A stretch of 64,000 bases of DNA from Virgibacillus necropolis (GCF_002224365.1 NZ_CP022437.1:1116001-1180000); one strand, 5' to 3'. Shown: positions 15,883-25,203, counted from the stretch's first letter. Notes: a model not told the origin generated them from the letters alone. Numbers and translations are program-made.

Positions 15883-17163
15883 GTGGCAGATTTACGTATT
15901 AACTTTGCTGGAATAAAATCACCAAATCCATTTTGGTTAGCTTCTGCACCGCCAACAAATTCAGGGTATCAGGTGCAAAGAGCATTTGAAGCGGGATGGG
16001 GAGGGGCGGTTTGGAAAACACTTGGCGAACCGATATTAAATATATCCTCTCGCTTTGCAGGCACGCACTTCAATGGTCAGCGTATGGCAGGCTTCAATAA
16101 CACCGAATTAATTACTGACCGTCCACTTGAAGTAAACTTAAAAGAAATTTACGAAACGAAAAAAAGATTTCCTAATCACACCATCATTGCCTCACTAATG
16201 GTAGAGCCTCAACAAGAAAAATGGCATGAGATTGTAAAAAGAGTAGAAGCGGTTGGGGTAGATGGATTTGAATTAAACTTCGGCTGCCCACACGGGATGG
16301 CAGAGCGTGGCATGGGAGCGGCTTCCGGACAAGTACCAGAACTCGTCGAAAAACAAACGATGTGGGCGAAGGAGGTAGCTGAAACACCTGTCATTGTGAA
16401 GTTAACACCGAACATTACCGACATTACCGCAACTGCATATGCGGCAGTTCAAGGCGGAGCGGACGCGATTAGTATGATTAATACAATTAATAGTCTTGCC
16501 GGCGTCGATCTTGATACCTGGAACACCATCCCACATGTAGCTGGAAAAGGAGCGCACGGTGGCTATTGCGGTCCTGCTGTAAAACCAATCGCCCTTAACA
16601 TGGTTGCTGAATGTGCTCGTAACTCAACTATTAATGTTCCTATATCTGGAATTGGAGGGGTTTCAGACTGGAGAGATGCAGTGGAATTCATGTTAATGGG
16701 GGCAGGCGGTGTACAAGTTTGTACAGCAGCTATGCACCACGGCTTTAGCATAGTAGAAGATATGGTTGATGGTTTAAACAATTATCTGGACGATAAAGGC
16801 TTAGACTCTGTTGAAGACCTAGTTGGGAAGTCTGTTCCGAAGTATTCTGACTGGGGTGATCTTGATCTCAACTATAAAACTGTTGCCCGCATCAATACAG
16901 ACACGTGTATTAATTGTAATAAATGTCATATTGCTTGTGAAGACACGGCACATCAATGTATTGATATGCTAACTGCTAAAGATGGTAGCAATTACTTAAA
17001 GGTTCACGAAGAAGACTGTGTTGGTTGTAACTTATGTTCGATTGTTTGTCCGGTGGATGGAGCGATTGACATGATTGAGATTCCAAGCGATGAGCCAATG
17101 ACATGGAAAGAACGTGAGACTGCGATAAAGCAACCATCATGTGGAATTAGTTTGGTCAAATAA
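15883..17163 (+). CDS. preA: NAD(P)-dependent dihydropyrimidine dehydrogenase, catalytic subunit PreA
   Basis: A 426-residue protein. An FMN-binding barrel of the dihydroorotate-dehydrogenase type comes first, with the active-site region NFGCPHGMAERGMG near residue 131 that carries the catalytic Cys. A C-terminal ferredoxin domain has two 4Fe-4S motifs (CINCNKCHIACEDTAHQC near 344 and CVGCNLCSIVCP near 379). It reduces uracil and thymine at the 5,6 bond in the cytosol. The GTG start follows GGGAGGTATTTTT. With PreT it makes up the split bacterial version of the eukaryotic dihydropyrimidine dehydrogenase. Confidence 0.93.
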   Translation: MADLRINFAGIKSPNPFWLASAPPTNSGYQVQRAFEAGWGGAVWKTLGEPILNISSRFAGTHFNGQRMAGFNNTELITDRPLEVNLKEIYETKKRFPNHTIIASLMVEPQQEKWHEIVKRVEAVGVDGFELNFGCPHGMAERGMGAASGQVPELVEKQTMWAKEVAETPVIVKLTPNITDITATAYAAVQGGADAISMINTINSLAGVDLDTWNTIPHVAGKGAHGGYCGPAVKPIALNMVAECARNSTINVPISGIGGVSDWRDAVEFMLMGAGGVQVCTAAMHHGFSIVEDMVDGLNNYLDDKGLDSVEDLVGKSVPKYSDWGDLDLNYKTVARINTDTCINCNKCHIACEDTAHQCIDMLTAKDGSNYLKVHEEDCVGCNLCSIVCPVDGAIDMIEIPSDEPMTWKERETAIKQPSCGISLVK

Positions 17164-17182
17164 CTGAAAGGGGATGAAAAGT

Positions 17183-18595
17183 ATGAAAAAATTGATAAAA
17201 AATGGAATAATTGTAACCGCGACTGACGAATACGAGGCTGATGTGCTCATTGAAGATGGCAAGGTGACTTCAATTGGGGCCTATCTGACGGAAGATATAG
17301 ATGAAGTGATCGATGCAAAAGGGGCATACCTTTTTCCAGGAGGCGTTGACCCGCATACCCATTTAGATATGCCATTTGGTGGAACTGTAACAGCTGATGA
17401 TTTTGAAACAGGAACGATTGCTGCGGCCTATGGAGGTACAACAACGGTTATCGACTTTTGTTTGACGAATAAAGGAGAGCCGTTAAGAAATGCCGTTAGT
17501 CATTGGCATGAAAAATCAAAAGATAAAGCCGTCATTGATTATAGTTTCCATTTAATGATAGGAGAAGTAAATGACGCTGTATTAAGTGAACTCCCTTCTA
17601 TTATTGAAGAAGAGGGCATTACATCGTTTAAAGTATTTATGGCTTATAAAAATGTCTTTCAAGTTGATGACAGCGTACTGTTTCGTACACTTTTAACTGC
17701 AAAAGAACATGGTGCACTAGTCATGGTTCATGCTGAAAATGGTGATGTCATTGATCACCTCGTAACAGAAGCATTAGACAAAGGTAACATAGATCCAATC
17801 CATCATGCACTGACAAGACCACCAGAATTAGAGGGGGAAGCAACAGGAAGAGCTGTCGAGCTAACTGGCCTTGCCGACTCCCAGCTATACGTTGTACATG
17901 TAACTTCCGCTGCTGCACTTGAAAAAATCACAGAAGCTCGTCGAAAAGGTTATAACGTATGGGGGGAGACATGCCCACAGTATTTAGTATTAGACCAATC
18001 GAATTTAGAAGAGCCTAACTTTGAGGGAGCTAAATATGTGTGTTCTCCTCCATTACGTGAGAAATGGAATCAAGATGTACTCTGGAATGCGTTGAAAAAC
18101 GGCCAATTGCAAACATTAGGTTCTGATCAATGCTCCTTTAACTTTAAAGGCCAGAAAGACTTAGGGAAAGGTGACTTTACGAAAATACCTAACGGTTGTC
18201 CGATTATTGAAGATCGCTTTAGTCTCTTTTTCTCTGAAGGAGTTAAAAAAGGACGGATTTCAATCAATCAATTTGTTGATATGGTCTCGACGCAACCAGC
18301 GAAGCTCTTTGGGTTGTTTCCACAAAAAGGGACTATTGCAGTCGGCAGTGATGCGGATATCGTAATCTTTGACCCAAATCGGGAACGCACATTATCTGTT
18401 GACACGCATCATATGAACGTTGATTACAACCCATTTGAAGGAATGAAAGTCACCGGCGAACCAATTTCTGTGTTGTCCCGAGGAGAATTTGTAATCCGCG
18501 ACAAACAATTTGTTGGTAGTCCAGGAGAAGGTAACTATTTAAAACGAAAACGGTTTAATAGTACTAAAAAAGTTACTGAAAAATCTTTAAGTTAA
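17183..18595 (+). CDS. hydA: Dihydropyrimidinase (D-hydantoinase)
   Basis: A 470-residue cyclic amidohydrolase. The binuclear metal motif DPHTHLD near residue 55 is followed by the carboxylated lysine in SFKVFMAYKN (Lys150). His ligands lie in VMVHAENGD and YVVHVTS, and the last Asp in SDQCSFNF near 315. It opens dihydrouracil or dihydrothymine to N-carbamoyl-beta-alanine or N-carbamoyl-beta-aminoisobutyrate. The ATG at 17183 is chosen because AAAGGGG ends directly before another ATG at 17174, which is too close to be used. The operon position after preA supports the pyrimidine substrate over a general hydantoinase role. Confidence 0.92.
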   Translation: MKKLIKNGIIVTATDEYEADVLIEDGKVTSIGAYLTEDIDEVIDAKGAYLFPGGVDPHTHLDMPFGGTVTADDFETGTIAAAYGGTTTVIDFCLTNKGEPLRNAVSHWHEKSKDKAVIDYSFHLMIGEVNDAVLSELPSIIEEEGITSFKVFMAYKNVFQVDDSVLFRTLLTAKEHGALVMVHAENGDVIDHLVTEALDKGNIDPIHHALTRPPELEGEATGRAVELTGLADSQLYVVHVTSAAALEKITEARRKGYNVWGETCPQYLVLDQSNLEEPNFEGAKYVCSPPLREKWNQDVLWNALKNGQLQTLGSDQCSFNFKGQKDLGKGDFTKIPNGCPIIEDRFSLFFSEGVKKGRISINQFVDMVSTQPAKLFGLFPQKGTIAVGSDADIVIFDPNRERTLSVDTHHMNVDYNPFEGMKVTGEPISVLSRGEFVIRDKQFVGSPGEGNYLKRKRFNSTKKVTEKSLS

Positions 18596-18611
18596 AGGGA
18601 GGAAATAAACT

Positions 18612-18848
18612 GTGGAAAGGCCAATGTCACACCACAAAGAATTTCTGGGTGAGAAAGAAAAAATCGATAATCTGTATAGCAAGGGGTATCGAATTACAGC
18701 AGTTAATGAGACGCTAAGTGGCGCATTTGTAGAGTTTTCCCGGATAACTGAGGAAAAGGAACTTGAAACAGAGGAACTCCAACTATTAAATCCAGACACC
18801 AGAATTTATTTCTCAACGCTTATTCACAAACAGCAAAAAGCGCAATAA
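18612..18848 (+). CDS. Small uncharacterised protein in the pyrimidine operon
   Basis: A 78-residue, soluble, charged protein beginning with GTG after AAGGGAGGAAATAAAC, 16 bp behind the dihydropyrimidinase stop. The middle (NLYSKGYRITAVNETLSGAFVE) looks like a compact alpha/beta fold, and the end is rich in Gln and Lys. No family is recognised. Its tight spacing, strong ribosome site and position before the operon terminator argue that it is a real protein acting with the pyrimidine enzymes, perhaps as a small regulatory or assembly factor. That role is inference. Confidence 0.7.
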   Translation: MERPMSHHKEFLGEKEKIDNLYSKGYRITAVNETLSGAFVEFSRITEEKELETEELQLLNPDTRIYFSTLIHKQQKAQ

Positions 18849-18928
18849 GAATAGGATCAAATGTTGCTTTGAAATAAAGTTTAACCGTTTTAAAAAAGAT
18901 CAACTGTTTATAAAAAGTTGCACCGGTT

Positions 18929-18966
18929 TACCCCTTTGGTATGCTTTAGTCCAAAGGGTGTTTTTA
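18929..18966 (+). terminator. Rho-independent terminator of the pyrimidine operon
   Basis: CCCTTTGG and CCAAAGGG form a perfect 8-bp stem with a 10-base loop, followed by GTGTTTTTAT. Confidence 0.8.
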
Positions 18967-19102
18967 TGGTAAAAATAAAACATAGCTTTATTCCATACGA
19001 CGGGCCATTTTAAGGGAATTAGATATTATGTTAAAATATAAAGAGGATTAAAAATAATAATAAATAAGTAAAAAAATAACGAATAGAGAAAGGTGATTGA
19101 AA

Positions 19103-19612
19103 ATGGATGTAAGATTTCCAATTGGAGAATTACAAGTTCCTAAGAAAGTAACATTAGAAAATATTCAAGAATGGCTAAAGGAAATCGAAACGTACACGAT
19201 TAAATTAAGAGAAACTGTTGACTCATTAAGTGATGAGGAATTAAGCAGAACATATCGCGATGGTAGCTGGACGGTTCGTCAACTTGTTCATCACATTGCA
19301 GATTCTCAGTTGAACATGTATCAACGTTTGAAGCTTGCTTTAACAGATGAGATTCCAACAGTACCAGCTTTTGATCAAGAAAAGTGGGCTATTCAACCGG
19401 ATACAAAGCTTCCTATAGAAAGTTCTATTAAAATGCTAGAAGGTATAAATGAGCGCATCGTATCTTTAGGATATAGTTTAACTGAAGAGCAATTAGATCG
19501 AGCTTTTACTCACCAGAATAACGGTAAAATAACAGTTGCCACAAAAGTTGCGAAATTAGCTTGGCACGAAGAGCACCACTTAGCCCATATAAAAATTGCA
19601 TTATCAAAATAA
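19103..19612 (+). CDS. bstA: DinB-like bacillithiol transferase, BstA/YfiT family
   Basis: A 169-residue four-helix protein of the DinB superfamily. Three His residues for a metal site are visible, in VHHIADSQ near residue 67 and in WHEEHHLAHI near 154-163. The N-terminal RFPIGELQVP and the central TYRDGSWTVRQLVHHIADS are the wording of the YfiT/BstA group, which conjugates bacillithiol to electrophiles in Bacillaceae. This supports a Firmicute using bacillithiol. The ATG at 19103 has AAAGGTG upstream; a TTG six bases earlier is possible but less well placed. The gene is monocistronic. Confidence 0.85.
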   Translation: MDVRFPIGELQVPKKVTLENIQEWLKEIETYTIKLRETVDSLSDEELSRTYRDGSWTVRQLVHHIADSQLNMYQRLKLALTDEIPTVPAFDQEKWAIQPDTKLPIESSIKMLEGINERIVSLGYSLTEEQLDRAFTHQNNGKITVATKVAKLAWHEEHHLAHIKIALSK

Positions 19613-19626
19613 TACAATATGTATGG

Positions 19627-19665
19627 AATTGGCTTTTCGAACTTCGATAAGCCAATTTTTTTTAA
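19627..19665 (+). terminator. Rho-independent terminator after bstA
   Basis: AATTGGCTT and AAGCCAATT pair perfectly around a 13-base loop and are followed by a run of T. Confidence 0.85.
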
Positions 19666-19970
19666 ATGGAATAATTACAGAAGTTTTATTCAACTAAAGT
19701 GTGATTGTAGAGCAACACAGATAGAAAATGATCAAATTTTTTTATAAAACCGAAACTTAAATTTGCTGGATAAGACCCCAGTTCGATAAAAAGATGAAAG
19801 GCTACAACAAGCTGGCTACAAAGTCGCTAAATCAGATTCTGCTCCGGGAAACAATGATCTGCAGATGAAGCTATTTTAAGAAGTGCCTGACACCGTATGT
19901 TGGTATTTTTCCTTTTGGTGCGTTAAAGTAGATAGTATTATTATGTAATAGGGTAAGGGAGAGAGATAAT
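19666..19970. other. Intergenic stretch without a recognised gene
   Basis: A 29-codon open stretch (about 19790-19879, DERLQQAGYKV and onward to TAA) has no start or ribosome site and may be the tail of a lost gene. A short GTGCCTGACAC follows at about 19884. Nothing else is identifiable. Confidence 0.4.
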
Positions 19971-21116
19971 ATGACACAAAATTTTGATACAAGAGCAGTC
20001 CACCTATCCAATAAAGAAAAGAAATCATTTACAAGCAAGGTAACTCCAATCTATCAGACCTCTGCCTTCAAGTTTACCGATCTTGATGATATAGAAGATT
20101 TTTTTAACGGGAAGAATGATTATTTGTACACCCGGGTTGGTAATCCAAATCCAGATGAATTGGGTGAAGCAATTGCACAGTTGGAAGGTGCCCCGCATGG
20201 TGTGGCGACTTCTTCAGGGTTGTCGGCGATTTTAGCAGGGATATTGAGTGTCGCTAAGCATGGTGACCATATTGTTGCATCTAAGGATATCTATGGGGGT
20301 ACATATGAACTTTTAGCAAATGAATTGCCGGATTTTGGGATTGAGGTTACATTTGTTGATTTTACTAACCAGGAAGAAATCTCTAAAAATATTAAATCTA
20401 CCACCACACTGATTTATTCGGAGTCTATAACGAACCCATTACTGCGTGTGGAAGATTTGTCTGCACTAGTTACTATTGCGAAGAACCACAATCTTTACAC
20501 GATGATTGACAATACATTCGCAACCCCTTACTTCTGTACGCCATTTGAAGAGGGCGTTGACTTGGTTGTGCATAGTGCAACGAAATACATTGGCGGGCAT
20601 AGTGATGTTACTGCAGGTGTGCTAGTCGGTAGAGAAGACCTGATTGCCAAAGCAAAATCAAAAGTAGTTAATTTAGGTAGTAATTTGAGCCCTTTTGAAG
20701 CATGGCTTGCTTGCCGTGGTTTAAAGACTTTAAGCGTAAGAATGGAGCGTCATGCCAAGAACGCTCAAGCTTTAGCCAATGCATTAAAAGAAAACAATGC
20801 CGTGCAAAAGGTTTATTATCCCGAGAATGTGTCATCAAAAGGAAACGGAGCGATCGTCACAATTGATATCACCGGGAGATGTAATGTAGCCGACTTTTTC
20901 AAATCGTTAGACTGGGTAAAAATAGTTCCTACGTTGGCAGGTGTGGAAACATCTGTTTCATATCCACTATCCACTTCGCATCGTGCTGTTCCTGAAGCTT
21001 CTAGGAAGGAGCTTGGCATTACAGAAGGACTAGTACGGATTTCGGTAGGAATAGAGGATGCAGCCGATATTATCGCCGCCTTTGAACATGCATTAAAGGA
21101 ATCTGTTCTGTCTTAG
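19971..21116 (+). CDS. PLP-dependent Cys/Met metabolism enzyme (cystathionine/methionine gamma-lyase or synthase type)
   Basis: A 381-residue fold-type I PLP enzyme of the Cys/Met metabolism family. NFDTRAVH at the start, YTRVGNPNP near residue 53, ATSSGLSAIL near 79 and the Schiff-base lysine in SATKYIGGHSD (Lys205) are all present. The late SLGG-type loop reads ETSVSYPLSTSHR. Members perform gamma-replacement or gamma-elimination on cystathionine, homoserine esters or methionine, and the exact reaction cannot be fixed by eye. It starts with ATG after GGGAGAGAG and stands alone apart from the tiny open frame after it. Confidence 0.85.
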   Translation: MTQNFDTRAVHLSNKEKKSFTSKVTPIYQTSAFKFTDLDDIEDFFNGKNDYLYTRVGNPNPDELGEAIAQLEGAPHGVATSSGLSAILAGILSVAKHGDHIVASKDIYGGTYELLANELPDFGIEVTFVDFTNQEEISKNIKSTTTLIYSESITNPLLRVEDLSALVTIAKNHNLYTMIDNTFATPYFCTPFEEGVDLVVHSATKYIGGHSDVTAGVLVGREDLIAKAKSKVVNLGSNLSPFEAWLACRGLKTLSVRMERHAKNAQALANALKENNAVQKVYYPENVSSKGNGAIVTIDITGRCNVADFFKSLDWVKIVPTLAGVETSVSYPLSTSHRAVPEASRKELGITEGLVRISVGIEDAADIIAAFEHALKESVLS

Positions 21117-21156
21117 CGATAGCTAATAATGCTGGAATTAAAATGGAGGCAAGCGC

Positions 21157-21240
21157 ATGAAAGAAGTCGTCAAGGTTTTGGCCGAAATAGTAAACCGGAT
21201 CCATGATGTTTTACTCGAAAGCTACATCAAAAGCGGATAA
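21157..21240 (+). CDS. Possible 27-residue peptide or gene remnant
   Basis: ATG is preceded by AATGGAGGCAAGCGC, a strong ribosome site, and 27 codons run to TAA. The peptide (MKEVVKVLAEIVNRIHDV and nine more residues) would form one amphipathic helix. It sits between the PLP enzyme and a terminator, so it would be transcribed. It may be a real short peptide or the N-terminus of a truncated gene. No family is recognised. Confidence 0.4.
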   Translation: MKEVVKVLAEIVNRIHDVLLESYIKSG

Positions 21241-21265
21241 GTTGAATATATCTGCTATGAATAAA

Positions 21266-21306
21266 GAGGCTACACATAACTGGACAGTTAAGTGTAGCCT
21301 TCTTAC
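21266..21306. terminator. Terminator between convergent genes
   Basis: AGGCTACAC and GTGTAGCCT form a perfect 9-bp stem with a 15-base loop, with AAAG and TTCTT on the sides. It can serve the PLP-enzyme transcript, and possibly the NCS1 permease transcript from the right. Confidence 0.75.
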
Positions 21307-21403
21307 CATTTTTATGATAGGTCTTACCACCGTAAGCAGAAATTGAATCACAAGATAATGAAAGCGCATACAATTACGCATGAAAAAGTAATTAAAACAG
21401 CAT

Positions 21404-22873
21404 TCACAAACTCACTGCATCATCTTTTTCGTCTGTTTCACCATTGGTATCTATCTCCCAGTCCCGTCCAACTGTTATTCCTAAGTACTTTTCATCGTCT
21501 GGGTCTTCTATTTCCTTCTGATTATATTTCTTGAACCACCAATACTTAGCTAAAACATAATAAGCAATTGAACCTACAATAAATCCAATAATGAAGGAGT
21601 AATCCAAAAATAGACATGCTACTGCTCCGCCTATAATCCAGGATAAAAATCCAGCAATATTTATGCCTTTCCAATAAGAGTATTGACCATCGTTTTTGTA
21701 TAAATCAGGGACATTCACTCTTCGCTTGCGCAAAATATAGTAATCTACAAACAAAACGCCGGTTATCGATGATAAAATTGCCCCGATGATTAATAAAGCG
21801 GTTAATATTACGTCCATAACATTCCACGGTTGGATGACAATTCCCACGATTCCTGCTATAAAGACAGCTACAGCATAGGAAACTTTAGGGCCTCCAGTGT
21901 TGGAATAAATAGCCGCGGCTGGAACAAGGTTGGCAGAAATATTGGTAGACCACTGCGTGAGAATGACCATTATCAATAAGACCCATAGCATCCATCCAGT
22001 CGTACTATCCTGCAAGGCTATTACGGGATTATTTGTAGAAGCAGCTGTAAATGATGCAGCCCCAATCATAATCATGAAACATCCCGTCAATGGGAGTGCG
22101 ATAACACTTCCGATTAACGTACCTTTATTCCGCTTAAACCAATTTCTCTCAAATTTTGGTGCTTTAATGTGCCTTGAAATGGTTGGAATGTCAGCACCCA
22201 ACGTAGCCCAAAATCCCATATTAGCGAAGACAACAACCATAAATGCTGTTATCGTTGCAACGCCAGAAACTGGGCTTTCAACCCATGTCCATACACTTTT
22301 TCCTTGCTCAAGTGCTTGAGTTGATAACGTACTGTACATCCAAATGGAAACAATAATAATGAATGGTACCGAAATTTCCGCAAAACGCTCAACCCATTTT
22401 ATCCCGAGTGCAGTGTTTATTAATTGAAATAGAGCAAACACAAGAAAACAAATGAACCAGTTATCGTAATCATAGAGAATAGTTAAAATTACACTAATTG
22501 CAGTTGCGCCAAAGTAAGTATTTACCCCAAACCAAAATGATGCTGAGACAGCACGGATTATGGAAGGAAAATGGGTTCCAACTATCCCAAATGGTGCTCT
22601 CATGTAGACTGGAAATGATATTCCGTGTTCAATTCCGATATCGCCGATTAATGTAATAAATATACCGATAGCAAGCGATCCTATGAAGGTTGCCGTAACG
22701 ACCCAACCTAAAGGAATGCTCTGAACTCCTGCAGCACCAATCGCGAATGTTGCTAACAGAACGCTCATTCCAATCCACATGAAGAAGAAGCCAGTCGTAC
22801 TAATCGACTTTTCTTTGTGAGAAATTGGAAGTAAATCAGGTGACTTTAGGTAATTCCCCGAATTCCTTTTCAT
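21404..22873 (-). CDS. NCS1-family nucleobase permease (probable uracil/pyrimidine or ureide uptake)
   Basis: A 489-residue carrier with 12 membrane segments. NCS1 hallmarks include an N-terminal segment ending FFMWIGMSV, the GVQSIPLGWV loop, PVYMRAPFGIVG near residue 85, SFWFGVNTYFGATAI near 112 and a DIPTISRHIK loop near 227. NCS1 proteins import uracil, cytosine, allantoin, hydantoins or purines with a cation. It lies inside the pyrimidine degradation region beside pucR on the same strand, so pyrimidine or dihydropyrimidine import is the best guess. The ATG has AGGAGGG eight bases upstream. Confidence 0.88.
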   Translation of the reverse strand: MKRNSGNYLKSPDLLPISHKEKSISTTGFFFMWIGMSVLLATFAIGAAGVQSIPLGWVVTATFIGSLAIGIFITLIGDIGIEHGISFPVYMRAPFGIVGTHFPSIIRAVSASFWFGVNTYFGATAISVILTILYDYDNWFICFLVFALFQLINTALGIKWVERFAEISVPFIIIVSIWMYSTLSTQALEQGKSVWTWVESPVSGVATITAFMVVVFANMGFWATLGADIPTISRHIKAPKFERNWFKRNKGTLIGSVIALPLTGCFMIMIGAASFTAASTNNPVIALQDSTTGWMLWVLLIMVILTQWSTNISANLVPAAAIYSNTGGPKVSYAVAVFIAGIVGIVIQPWNVMDVILTALLIIGAILSSITGVLFVDYYILRKRRVNVPDLYKNDGQYSYWKGINIAGFLSWIIGGAVACLFLDYSFIIGFIVGSIAYYVLAKYWWFKKYNQKEIEDPDDEKYLGITVGRDWEIDTNGETDEKDDAVSL

Positions 22874-22981
22874 TAATAAACCCTCCTGTTAAGATAATTC
22901 ACCTTTATTATTCTGCTAACGAAAAATTCAGTTGTAACAGTTCGTTTGCATTAACTGAAAAACAGGGGTTATGATTCTTTC

Positions 22982-23139
22982 TTATAGAGGATGTTCAAAA
23001 AGTCACCAAATGATAAATGGCGAATCTCTTCGTTACTCGGTTTTTCCGGTCCTCACGTATTAAGGGCATACGTTCCGGTCCTCAAAAGTCTCGTGCCTCG
23101 ACCTTCTTATTTCTAATTCGGCGACTTTTTGAACACACA
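22982..23139. repeat. 158-bp inverted-end repeat, copy 1
   Basis: The ends are TGTTCAAAAAGTCACC and, inverted, GGCGACTTTTTGAACA, flanked on the left by TTATAGAGGA. A near-identical copy lies at 53512-53669 (about ten differences). It has no coding capacity. The size, inverted ends and intergenic sites fit a MITE mobilised by a transposase elsewhere. Confidence 0.8.
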
Positions 23140-23321
23140 CTAAAGCGAATTACTGAATGGCAAATTGTAGCTTCAAAACGTCCTCCTTCTTTTTTGTATT
23201 TTGAGTTTTTAGAATTAGCAGAATACATTTTAACTATAAAGTAAATAACGTTTAAGAACACTAAACACAATGTTAAATAGGATGGTAGCTTGTTTTACAT
23301 AATGTATATTTTAAGCTGATT

Positions 23322-24962
23322 TCAATGATTATTTACGGGGGTATTTTTTACCAGATAGTAAGCTTTAATAGCAGTTTCAAGTGCCAAACGATTCATAGGA
23401 TCCATAAAACCTTTCCCGATAAGTTGTTCAATTTTTCCGAGGCGGTGATAGAGTGTCTGTCGAACTATAAACAATTGTTCGGCGGCTTCCTTTTTAGAAC
23501 CGCTACATTCCAAGTATATTTCAAGTGTTGTGAACAGATCACTTTTCGTTTCTTGGTCGTATTTTAATAATCCTCCCAAGTAGTCATTGATATAAGATTC
23601 AAGTTGTCCACTTTCGTGTAATAGTAAAAGAAGGCGAAATACACCGAGATTCTCGTAGAAAAATGTTTGTACCTTTTTTGACTCTTGCAAAATAAAAACA
23701 TCTTTAGCTTCCTTATAACTTCTAGATACAAGCGTAATATCTTTGTAGGCTTTACTTACACCAAACGTGCATTTACTGCCATCCAAGATGTTAGGTTCCT
23801 TTATTTCACGTATTGTTTGTATTACCTGTGAAAGTTTTGTCTTATCTTTTATTAAATGATCATCTGTAGTATAGGAAGAAATAATTGCAATTTCACTTTT
23901 TCCAATGGATACAGCAGGAAAAAAACCATGTTGTTTAAACAGGGACTTGAACATCATCGATCGTTGTAATTTTATTTCTTCCCAGTCTTTTTCAACTAAG
24001 TTTATTTCAGGGTAATTTGTTTGAATGAGAATAACTCTATAATACAAATTCATTGTCAGGGATGGAATGACCGATTGCAGTTCGTTTAGGTCATAATTCT
24101 TGCCTTGTAATAAATTCCGAACTAGTTCATCTTCTTGGTTTTGTTTTCTTTCTTCAATCGTTCTGTTTCTCAACATGATTTGTGCGATGGCAAGTGCGGC
24201 ACAGTCCATTACCGTAAAGAAAAACTCATCTAGTAAGCTATCTTTTACTTGTAGACATAAATATCCCCAGACTTGTCCTAGACCCTTTACTGGAAACAAA
24301 GCAAAGTTTTCTCCATTTAGTGAAAAAAAACGTTGTTGCATATTTTTTTCCTTGAACCCTTTGAAATAGGAACGTATTAGTTCATCCATGTCCTTAACTT
24401 CAGGAGGGTAATAATAAGATTTGGTATCAACCGTAATAAATAAGGTGCTTTTTTTAAAGTTAGCGTATAGTTCCTGAAGAATTTTTAATATACCGTTTGG
24501 TGAAAGGGAAAGCTCATTAAATTTTTTTGATAATAAATTTAATTGATTCAGTTCTAGATGATGTTGGTTAATTATTAATGAGTGAAGATCTTGCGTTATA
24601 TCAACAAATTTCACTACTTCTTCAAATATAATGATTGGGAAATCATGTTTATCTGCAAGTTGTATTATTTCGGATGGCATTTTATTGACATGAGTGCCAA
24701 TTTCAATACATATACCTACAGCACTTCTTTCTATTAATTTTTCAACATAGGTAAGTTTTGTTTGGGAATCAAGCTGTAGTCCTGCACCTGTTGTTAGAAT
24801 TAATTCGCCCCCATTTATTAATGACTCGAATTTGTTGGTTTCCAGTATATGCGTCCATTTCACCAATTTTCCTAATCCATTGCTTCCAGCGATAACTTTA
24901 GCATGTTGAAACGTATCTCTTGTAAGTACATTTTTAATGGTTAATTGGGATCTACTAATCAA
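23322..24962 (-). CDS. PucR-family transcriptional regulator
   Basis: A 546-residue regulator. An N-terminal PucR ligand domain (about residues 5-130, with ILETNKFESLINGGELILTT) is followed by a long central region and a C-terminal PucR-type helix-turn-helix (LECSGSKKEAAEQLF, then RQTLYHRLGKIEQLIG near 490-530). Members activate purine or other catabolic genes in response to a pathway intermediate. It is divergent from the aminotransferase-dehydrogenase pair and on the same strand as the NCS1 permease, so it is the probable activator of pyrimidine and beta-alanine use. The TTG at 24962 is chosen because TTGGAGGA lies seven bases upstream. Confidence 0.88.
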   Translation of the reverse strand: MISRSQLTIKNVLTRDTFQHAKVIAGSNGLGKLVKWTHILETNKFESLINGGELILTTGAGLQLDSQTKLTYVEKLIERSAVGICIEIGTHVNKMPSEIIQLADKHDFPIIIFEEVVKFVDITQDLHSLIINQHHLELNQLNLLSKKFNELSLSPNGILKILQELYANFKKSTLFITVDTKSYYYPPEVKDMDELIRSYFKGFKEKNMQQRFFSLNGENFALFPVKGLGQVWGYLCLQVKDSLLDEFFFTVMDCAALAIAQIMLRNRTIEERKQNQEDELVRNLLQGKNYDLNELQSVIPSLTMNLYYRVILIQTNYPEINLVEKDWEEIKLQRSMMFKSLFKQHGFFPAVSIGKSEIAIISSYTTDDHLIKDKTKLSQVIQTIREIKEPNILDGSKCTFGVSKAYKDITLVSRSYKEAKDVFILQESKKVQTFFYENLGVFRLLLLLHESGQLESYINDYLGGLLKYDQETKSDLFTTLEIYLECSGSKKEAAEQLFIVRQTLYHRLGKIEQLIGKGFMDPMNRLALETAIKAYYLVKNTPVNNH

Positions 24963-25059
24963 GCTACATTCCTCCAAAGCGTTAAGTCAAATTCAAAATG
25001 ATTTAACCTTATGTAAAATGACAATGTTAGAAATTATTTGTAAAATAAATTATGAAGGA

Positions 25060-25080
25060 TAGTTGAACTAGTGTCAACTA
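25060..25080. promoter_or_regulatory. Palindrome in the pucR/aminotransferase divergent region
   Basis: TAGTTGA and TCAACTA are inverted arms of 7 bp separated by 7 bp. The site lies midway between the two divergent starts and is a candidate PucR operator. There is no known consensus to confirm it here. Confidence 0.35.
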
Positions 25081-25129
25081 CAGGTAATACAAAATCAGCA
25101 GGGAAATTCGTAAGATGACCCCTAATAAA

Positions 25130-25143
25130 AGTAAGCGTTTACA
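25130..25143 (+). promoter_or_regulatory. CcpA cre site candidate before the aminotransferase operon
   Basis: AGTAAGCGTTTACA matches the cre pattern TGNAANCGNTNNCA at all specified positions except the first base. It lies 61 bp before the start codon, where it could repress transcription of the beta-alanine genes when better carbon sources are present. Confidence 0.5.
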
Positions 25144-25203
25144 AAAAATGTTAGTGGACAATGCGTAAAGTCGAAGTTTGTCTAGAGAAGGGAGAAGGTA
25201 GTT

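Noticed and set aside
19790-19879. 29-codon open stretch as a gene
   Set aside because: It has no start codon with a ribosome site and no recognised family; at most it is a decayed gene tail.
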